This document shows, in pieces, positions 38,801 to 44,735 of a DNA stretch of 44,735 nt. The position numbers and the translations under genes are program-made. The stretch's first letter is position 1, and every line of letters starts with the position of its first letter. This DNA comes from an uncultured Bacteroidales bacterium (lineage in GTDB: Bacteria > Bacteroidota > Bacteroidia > Bacteroidales > WCHB1-69), in assembly GCA_905235135.1 (NCBI GenBank), contig CAJOKR010000018.1, forward strand, positions 1-44,735, read 5' to 3'. A model generated the notes under the pieces. That model saw only the letters and a list, made by a program, of their open reading frames with translations. It was not told the origin of the DNA and ran no database searches.

Positions 38801-41800
38801 TCGTACCTGCGCAACCACTTCCATAATCCCACCCTCACGCTGAACATTTCGGCGGAAGAGGCTTGTACGGGCACTGTGAGCAACCCGCGCACGGGCTGGA
38901 GCGTGAACTTCTCCGTCGGCAACCACTCGGTGACCACGGTCAGCGTACCGTTGGCGCAGGCGTATAGCCAGCAGGTTGGCGTGGCGGGCGATTTCGGGCT
39001 TTTAGTTGAGACCTCCGACACGGTTTCGGTTTATGCCGCCAACTACAACACCAGCAGCTTTGACGTCACCGATGTGTTGCCGGTGAATGCACTCTCCAAC
39101 GAGTACGTGTTGCAGACTTATACCCCGATGATGAATGCCGAGTTTGTGATTGTGGCTACCGAGGACAGCACTTGGGTGGACATTACGCCGTCGCGGGCAT
39201 TGCAGGGCGGGCATCCCGCACAGCAGACCTATTCGGTGATGCTTCAGCAGGGGCAGACTTACTTGGGAATGTCGCAGTATGGCGGCGTGCTGGGCGACCT
39301 TTCGGGCACGGTGATTCACGCGCACGGCAACAAGCCCGTGGCGGTCTTCAACGGCAATGTTTGTGCATTGGTGCCCACCGACAACTCCTACACCGACCAT
39401 TTGGTGGAGCAGGCTGTGGGAACCAACTACTGGGGCCGCTCCTTCTCCATCACCACCACGCAGAGTCAGAATTTCGATGTGGTGCGGGTGACCGCGATGC
39501 GCAACAACACCGAGATCCGGAAGAATGGCACGCTCATCGCCACCTTGCAGGCCTACCAAACCCACGAGTTCCAGATTACAGGCGGTGAAGGTTCCTGCTA
39601 TCTGGAGACTTCCGAGCCCGCCGGCGTCTATCTCTACATTGCCGGTGCGGTGCAGGGCAACTCGCAGGAGCGCAGTGACCCGTCGATGGTCTGGATTCCG
39701 CCTACCGAGCAGATGCTCACCGACATCACCTTTGCGACCTTCAACTCGCCGGGCATTTCCGACCATTACGTCAACATTGTGGTTCCCGCCGATGCCGTTA
39801 GCGACGTGACGCTTGACGGCGTAAATATCGGCAACCAATTCTCGCTGTTGAACGGGAGTTCGGACTTTGCCTTCGTGCGTAAGCATATTATCAACGGCAC
39901 TCACACGCTGCATTGCGACGGCGGTTTCATCGCACACTGCTACGGTCTGGGGTACCACGAATCTTACGGTTATGCTGCCGGTTCCAAGGCGGTGCCGCTC
40001 AAAGAGCAGTTGTTCGTCAACGGCATCCTCAATACCGAGCTGCCGCCCGACACGAAGTTCTGTCCTTACGAGCCGATCGAGTTCAGCACGTATGTCAACT
40101 ATCCGTGCGACAGTGTGGTGTGGAACTTCGGCGACGGCAGTCCGTTGCAGAATGCGTCGGTGGCGGTACACGATTACACTGCTGCTGGCCACTACACGGT
40201 TTCGGCCACGCTTTACATCACCAGCAACGGCACGGTCTTCTGCTCCAACCTTTACGCCCGCGTCCGGGTGGCGGAAGGTCCCACCATCACCCTGCGCGAC
40301 ACCGTGTGCCAGGGAACCCACTACCAGCTGAACGGGTTCGACATCCAGGCGGAAGAGAGCGGGCTTATCACCGAGACACGCACAGTTTCGGTGCCTGAAC
40401 AATATTGCGACAGCACCTACATTCTCGAACTGACCGTCCTGAACAACCATTTCACCGTTACAGACACCCTCTGCGTCAACACTTCCTACACATCGTATGG
40501 ATTCGACATCACTCCTTCCGAGACTGGGTCATACATCGACACGATCAACGCCGGGACCAGCAGCAACGGCTGCGACAGCCTGGTGATTCTCCAACTCACG
40601 GTCACGCCGAACACTGACAATCCGCCGGATGTTGCGGGTGAGACATACCCTTGTCAAGGAGGCAGTTACGCCTATGCCATCGATTCGTTGTCGGGGTTGA
40701 CGGATGTGGTGTGGACCGTGCCGGACAGCGTTCTCGTGCTGCAGCAACCCGATCCGTTCCAAATCGAGCTCCTGTTTGCCACGTTCGCCGATTCCTTCGA
40801 CATATCCATCACGGCCACAGGCGGTTGCGGCACTTTGAGCTGGAGCAAGACGGTCTATCCGCAAGCGTACAGTTTCGTGCAGCTCACCGACACGATCTGC
40901 GAGTACGAGACGGAGTATGAGGGCTATGGCTTCTCGTTGACCAGCGTTTCCGACACGAACTCCCTGTTCATCCATCACGGCGTGGCGGCGGGCGGCTGCG
41001 ACAGCACCACCGTGCTACGACTCGTCTTCGCACCGCCTTATCAGGTTTCGGACACGATAGCGGTATGCGCGAACAACTTCCCGTATCTCTACCACGACAC
41101 GCTGCTGGCGGACACCGGCACCTACACCGTCGTCCTCTCCACTGTCCACGGCTGCGACAGCACGGTGAACCTCACGTTGACGGCCGTCCCGACCAACTTG
41201 GTCTCCATCGACACCACCGTGTGCGATTCGATGATTTGGTACGGCATAACCTATACGGAATCAGGAACTTACGACACCGTCTTCACGAACATGAACGGAT
41301 GCGACAGTGTGGAAAGGCTGCATCTGACGGTGCATTATTCGGATCTGGTTTCGCTTGACAGCGTGGTGTGCCGCAACGAATTGCCGATTGTTTGGAACGG
41401 GGTGACTTTCCTGGATGCCGGAACCGACACCGCCATCCTGACCACGGTGCATCACTGCGACAGCACCGTCATCATGAATGTCATCGTCCATGAATTGACT
41501 TCCGACACCATCACGGCCGTGATCTTGGAAAACGACCTGCCCTACCCCCTCAACGACAGTCTCTACTATACCGCCGACACATTCACGCAAACGCTCACGG
41601 ACAGCATTCTGACCCTTGTCCTGACGGTGTTGAACAATGAGACCTCGTTTGTAGATACGGCGGTTTGCGAAGACGAGCTGCCATTGGTCTGGAATGACAG
41701 CAGCTATAATGTAGCCGGCATACACACCCAAACGCTGGTGGCCTCCTCCGGCGCGGACAGCACGGTGCATCTCACCCTGACCATCAAACTACTGACGGAC

Positions 41801-42877
41801 AGCGTCTTGAACATCACCCTTTTGGAAAACGACCTACCCTATCTCTTGAACGACAGCACTTACGGCGAGGAGGGCACCTACACCCAGCATTTCACCAACG
41901 CGGCGGGCTGCGACAGCACCCTGACCCTGAACCTGACGGTCATTCCCAATGTGGAGGAAGAGGTAGATAGCGTGGTCTGCGAGAGCGAACTGCCGCTATG
42001 GTGGAACGACAGCCTGTTCACCGAAGCGGGCACGAAGGTGACGATTCTCCCGGCATCCACGGGCGCGGACAGCACCGTCACGATGACGCTGATGGTGACT
42101 CCCATGACCCACGCGACCGACACGGCAACCGCCTGCGACAGTCTCACGTGGATCGACGGCGTCACCTACACGCAAACACCTGCCGTCGCGCCGACTTTCA
42201 CGCTGACCAATGCCGCGGGCTGCGACAGCGTGGTGACACTGCATTTGACACTGTATCCGTCTGTGGCCACGGAAGACCGGGTCTCCATCTGCGAACACGA
42301 ACTACCCTACACATACGGGGACACCCTGTTCGACATCGGCACTCCGGCATTATCCGTTGTCCATTTTGTATTATCCACCATCCACGGCTGCGACAGCTTA
42401 GTGACGCTGGAGCTGACCGTGAACCCCTCCGACACCACCATCGTGACCGACACCGCCTGCAACCAATACGTCTGGTTCGGCGACACCCTCACGCAGACGG
42501 GCGAATACACGCACTCGCTGGAGAACGTTAACGGCTGCGACAGCACGGTGGTGCTGCATCTGACGGTGCATTATTCGGACCTGGTTTCGCTTGACAGCGT
42601 GGTGTGCCGCAACGAATTGCCGGTGGTTTGGAACGGGATAACCTTCCCGGATGCCGGAACCGACACCATCATCCTGACCACGGCTCATCACTGCGACAGC
42701 CTCGTCGTCATGAATGTGATCGTGCACGAGCTGACATCCGACACCATCACGGCCGTGATCTTGGAAAACGACCTGCCCTACCCCCTCAACGACAGTCTCT
42801 ACTATACCGCCGACACATTCACGCAAACGCTCACGCGACAGCATTCTGACCCTTGTCCTGACGGTGCTGAACAATGA
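35894..42877 (+). CDS. giant secreted repeat protein: beta-helix-like repeats, IgGFc-binding-like, PKD, GCDST repeats (first part)
   Basis: ATG 35894 (MKRIFSIVILLCGLIAANAQ) gives a clean signal peptide. Residues about 18-875 hold eight repeats of about 105 residues with the core CNNIIVNN and the end SPAVDAGDN...GTIDVGAFE, related to the last coils of choice-of-anchor Q domains. Two subtypes alternate (NNPEHEA and INNC..N), and a Gly-rich linker interrupts at about 431-463. About 955-1366 match the IgGFc-binding N-terminal domain (GTTFWLSYLRN, IHAHGNKPVAVFNGN). A PKD domain follows at 1380-1460 (VVWNFGDGSP). From 1465 on are GCDST(V)xLxLTV repeats of about 60 residues. The frame ends at 42877 because of one extra base near 42836; the other frame continues to the window edge. 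It probably mediates surface adhesion (inference). Confidence 0.85.
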   Translation: MKRIFSIVILLCGLIAANAQTGFGLLIEDSAAVSVCNNIVVNNADGEVNISLSTFNLTQATGGLFMDSQGDFRLPTHSPAIDAGDNGCALGQEDLDGHPRVVNETVDLGAYEYPVEARTPQYAVHQTETGQLQLCNNIIVNNPEHTAMTNLTAVPSNNILSDNVQVFQDAVIHFGLWSHSPAVDAGSNGCLSLPVDIDAHARVQGNAIDVGAFEFTVNTDTVTVQAYTVFQDSAGVSLCNNIIINNCVYSENTNVADVAYNIVTDVDTLFTDNTDDYTPRPESEAVNTGNNACNALEKDLDGHERISGGTIEIGAFELAEEEEGVFGPAYAVHQVQHHTLLLCNNIIVNNPEHEAETNIGDVPESNILSDSIPLFCDAVLNFKPTEHSPAVDAGDNSCSSWTTDIDTVTRISNGTIDVGAFEVPKRYQYDSTWAGGGGGGAGGGGGGGGSYWGGGTWYGGYAITSVVQTSPDTLTLCNNIIINNSVFSPNTNVVADSSNILTDQDSLFTDNRDDYMPRPESQAVNRGNNSCNEVAVDLAKNPRIFAETIDIGAFEQFDPDAAAFGPAYAVHVVGNHNLTLCNNIIVNNPEHEAMVNAASVPASNILSDSVQVFADAVLNFNLWSHSPAVDAGDNSCNTLSLDFRDKDRVIHDTIDVGAFEFYTETFTVDTVYAVSQSADTAEIYLCNNIVINNCDWALNANVSALSTHNILEDNDTLFEHNRENYMPRENSIAVNQGNNACCEVPVDLFKHPRIMSDTIEIGAFELYEDIPDTFICYPVHQTDTTHTLYLYNNIIINNPGHTMSAGGNISGDHNMLEDTPDVFVNEQNNYALRQLSPAIDGGDNQWATWPVDIKDDPRVACENVVDQGAYEYSFSDFELTLSAIEVATDNCQGYYFNLTATPGALHYHWSHSNEDTNAVQVSPLIPTEYAVIVSNGGECIDTATVMVVPSSMMSDSLGAPASMGTTFWLSYLRNHFHNPTLTLNISAEEACTGTVSNPRTGWSVNFSVGNHSVTTVSVPLAQAYSQQVGVAGDFGLLVETSDTVSVYAANYNTSSFDVTDVLPVNALSNEYVLQTYTPMMNAEFVIVATEDSTWVDITPSRALQGGHPAQQTYSVMLQQGQTYLGMSQYGGVLGDLSGTVIHAHGNKPVAVFNGNVCALVPTDNSYTDHLVEQAVGTNYWGRSFSITTTQSQNFDVVRVTAMRNNTEIRKNGTLIATLQAYQTHEFQITGGEGSCYLETSEPAGVYLYIAGAVQGNSQERSDPSMVWIPPTEQMLTDITFATFNSPGISDHYVNIVVPADAVSDVTLDGVNIGNQFSLLNGSSDFAFVRKHIINGTHTLHCDGGFIAHCYGLGYHESYGYAAGSKAVPLKEQLFVNGILNTELPPDTKFCPYEPIEFSTYVNYPCDSVVWNFGDGSPLQNASVAVHDYTAAGHYTVSATLYITSNGTVFCSNLYARVRVAEGPTITLRDTVCQGTHYQLNGFDIQAEESGLITETRTVSVPEQYCDSTYILELTVLNNHFTVTDTLCVNTSYTSYGFDITPSETGSYIDTINAGTSSNGCDSLVILQLTVTPNTDNPPDVAGETYPCQGGSYAYAIDSLSGLTDVVWTVPDSVLVLQQPDPFQIELLFATFADSFDISITATGGCGTLSWSKTVYPQAYSFVQLTDTICEYETEYEGYGFSLTSVSDTNSLFIHHGVAAGGCDSTTVLRLVFAPPYQVSDTIAVCANNFPYLYHDTLLADTGTYTVVLSTVHGCDSTVNLTLTAVPTNLVSIDTTVCDSMIWYGITYTESGTYDTVFTNMNGCDSVERLHLTVHYSDLVSLDSVVCRNELPIVWNGVTFLDAGTDTAILTTVHHCDSTVIMNVIVHELTSDTITAVILENDLPYPLNDSLYYTADTFTQTLTDSILTLVLTVLNNETSFVDTAVCEDELPLVWNDSSYNVAGIHTQTLVASSGADSTVHLTLTIKLLTDSVLNITLLENDLPYLLNDSTYGEEGTYTQHFTNAAGCDSTLTLNLTVIPNVEEEVDSVVCESELPLWWNDSLFTEAGTKVTILPASTGADSTVTMTLMVTPMTHATDTATACDSLTWIDGVTYTQTPAVAPTFTLTNAAGCDSVVTLHLTLYPSVATEDRVSICEHELPYTYGDTLFDIGTPALSVVHFVLSTIHGCDSLVTLELTVNPSDTTIVTDTACNQYVWFGDTLTQTGEYTHSLENVNGCDSTVVLHLTVHYSDLVSLDSVVCRNELPVVWNGITFPDAGTDTIILTTAHHCDSLVVMNVIVHELTSDTITAVILENDLPYPLNDSLYYTADTFTQTLTRQHSDPCPDGAEQ

Positions 42878-44735
42878 AACCTCGTTTGTAGATACGACGG
42901 TTTGCGAAGACGAGCTGCCATTTGTCTGGAATGACAGCAGCTATAATGAAGCGGGCATACACACCCAAACGCTGGAGGCCTCCTCCGGCGCGGACAGCAC
43001 GGTCATCCTGACCCTGACGGTGATTCCGACGACCTACAGCACCTTCGACACGGCCATTGTGGAGAACGCCCTGCCTTTCAGCTACAACGACAGCAGCTAT
43101 AACGCAGGAGGTGCTTACACCCAGCATTTCACCAACGCGGCGGGCTGCGACAGCCTGCTGACCCTCCATCTCACCGTTTATCCCAACGTGACCGAGGAGG
43201 TTGACTCCACCGTCTGCGCGAACGAATTGCCAGTCTTCTGGAACGACAGCGTGTTCACGGAGGCGGGCACGAAGACCACCCTCCTGACCGCCTCCACCGG
43301 CGCCGACAGCACGGTGGTCATGAACCTGTACGTGGTGCCCATGCCGGTGATCACACTCTCCCCCGACACGGCCATCCTCCCCGGTGAGTCCGTGACCCTT
43401 TGGGGCTCCGGGGTCAACATTCTGACCTGGACCGACGCCGACGGCAACATTTTGGGAAGCGGCAACACCCTGACTGTCAGCCCATCTACCTCCACCTACT
43501 ACTATCTTTCCGGCTTCAATGTGAACGACAGCTCGGACTTCACCACCGTGACGAACGGAGACTTCGAGATGGGCAACACCGGGTTCTCCAGCGACTACAT
43601 TTACAGTACGGGGCTCGGTCCGGAAGGCCGCTACTGCATCGGCGCGAACGCCCATGACTACCACAGCGGATTCACGGGCGCCCACGACCACACGAGCGGC
43701 TCCGGCAATTATATGATCGTCAACGGGGCGGGAACGCCCAACACCACGGTGTGGGAGCAGACGGTGAATGTCACCCCGCACACGAACTACGCCTTCTCGG
43801 TGTGGGTATGCACCGTGTCGCCCTATTCCGCCGCGTACCTTGCCCGGTTGCAGTTCAGCATCAATGGCACGCAAGTGGGCGAAGTGTTCCAGTCGCCGCT
43901 GACGCTGAACACGTGGAGCCAGTTCTACGAGGTGTGGAACAGCGGCTCCAACACGCAGGCCGACATCGTGATCCTGAACCAAAACACCGCGCTGGCGGGC
44001 AACGACTTCGGCATCGACGACATCCACTTTTCGCCGCTGACCACCTGTTCCGCCACGGATTCCGTGCTGGTGCGGATCGGACAGCAAGTGGACTCCGTGG
44101 TTTGTGACGACGAGCTGCCCGTGGAATGGAACGGGCATACCTTCACGGAAGCGGGCTCGGCGTGGGCGATACTCCCCGACAGCGACAATGCCGTGTGGAT
44201 GAACCTCATCGTCCACCACGCCACCGTCTCCACCCTCGACACCGCCGTCCTTGAGAACAACCTGCCCTACTCCCTCAACGACAGCAGCTACACCCATACC
44301 GGCACCTACACGCAGACGCTGACCAACGCGGCGGGCTGCGACAGCGTGCTGACCATCCACCTGACGGTGATTCCCAACGTGACAGTCGAGGTGGACTCGA
44401 CCATCTGCGAGAACGCCCTGCCCTTCACGTGGAACGGCGTGACCTTCGACACGGCAGGCACGCAAAATGCCGTGATCACCTCCTCCACCGGCGCGGACAG
44501 CACGGTGACGATGACCTTGACCGTCAACCTCCCGACCGACAGCACGTTACACGTCACTGTTGTGGAGAACGACCTGCCGCTCACCCTGAACGACAGCACT
44601 TACGCCGGGGAAGGGACCTACATCCAGCATCTCACTAACGCGGCGGGCTGCGACAGCGTCCTGACCATCGAACTCTCCGTGCTTTACAACGTCGCGGCGC
44701 AGGCCGACAGCACCCTCTGCGCCGATGAACTGCCG
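42837..44735 (+). CDS. continuation of the giant repeat protein after a frameshift (partial, runs off the edge)
   Basis: From 42837 to the last base, 633 codons are open without a stop and continue the GCDST repeats: DSILTLVLTV, SGADSTVILTLTV, AGCDSLLTLHLTV and so on. Between about 43525 and 44080 a different module appears (NGDFEMGNTGFSSDY ... VTPHTNYAFSVWV ... FGIDDIHFSPL), with the look of a carbohydrate-binding / choice-of-anchor beta-sandwich. Repeats then resume to the edge. The paralogous internal copy at 41599-41602 reads CACGGACAGC where this one reads CACGCGACAGC, so a single inserted base explains the break. It has no start of its own and belongs to the gene at 35894. A C-terminal T9SS signal is expected beyond the window. 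Confidence 0.8.

Noticed and set aside
42826-42846. Programmed ribosomal frameshift in the giant gene
   Set aside because: There is no slippery heptamer or downstream structure that I can see, and the paralogous internal copy lacks the extra base; mutation or assembly error is simpler.
42831-44465. Long minus-strand open frame (544 codons) opposite the giant gene
   Set aside because: It mirrors the repeat-encoding strand, has Arg/Val/Gly/His-rich composition, no domain pattern, and the plus strand carries recognisable repeats. Similar shadows at 39002-40450, 9377-10753 and 8063-9220 were rejected for the same reason.

Overview
The window looks like a chromosomal segment of an uncultured or gut-type Bacteroidales (phylum Bacteroidota) of moderate to high GC. 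Reasons: four genes end in a type IX secretion (T9SS) type A sorting domain; several starts are preceded by the Bacteroidota -7 promoter motif TAnnTTTG with no clear Shine-Dalgarno; and families such as DUF5618, FISUMP, choice-of-anchor J/Q and HdrC-like Fe-S proteins occur together. No rRNA, tRNA, CRISPR array, transposase or phage gene was seen.

Layout. 1-136 is the 3' end of an unrecognised gene. 395-14408 (+) holds three very large secreted adhesin-like proteins (1890, 1494 and 1143 aa) made of alternating fibronectin III and choice-of-anchor J / cleaved-adhesin modules, each with a signal peptide and a T9SS sorting domain. 14509-21763 (-) holds a DUF5618 protein, a large membrane-anchored protein with a Ser/Pro/Ala-rich tail coupled to a MATE exporter, a periplasmic MORN-repeat protein, and a two-gene operon of a double VOC-fold protein and an HdrC-like 2x[4Fe-4S] protein. 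22076-28193 (+) holds a nitroreductase (divergent from the VOC operon across a 14-bp tandem-repeat array), a secreted beta-helix/Ig-like T9SS protein and a lipoprotein GH2 beta-mannosidase. 28194-30000 is mostly repeats plus a second DUF5618 gene. 30003-44735 (+) is a cluster of recently duplicated surface genes: three beta-helix/FISUMP proteins and a giant repeat protein with 8 beta-helix-like repeats, an IgGFc-binding-like domain, a PKD domain and about 22 'GCDST' repeats that runs off the right edge. This cluster also contains a PD-(D/E)XK nuclease remnant, two frameshifts and a disrupted 5' end, so it looks actively rearranging.

Repeats. Two families stand out. One is a 28-nt palindrome with GTAG...CTAC ends, a conserved length and a varying core, found seven times; one copy lies inside a coding sequence and another supplies a stop codon. 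The other is AACCYTAAA-type repeats just 5' of several genes, always in the same orientation relative to the gene; the longest array abuts the nitroreductase -7 element.

The genes at both ends of the window probably serve surface adhesion and host or particle interaction (inference). The middle block is metabolic and envelope housekeeping, and the beta-mannosidase indicates mannan or N-glycan use. Domain names come from recognised sequence patterns, without any database search.
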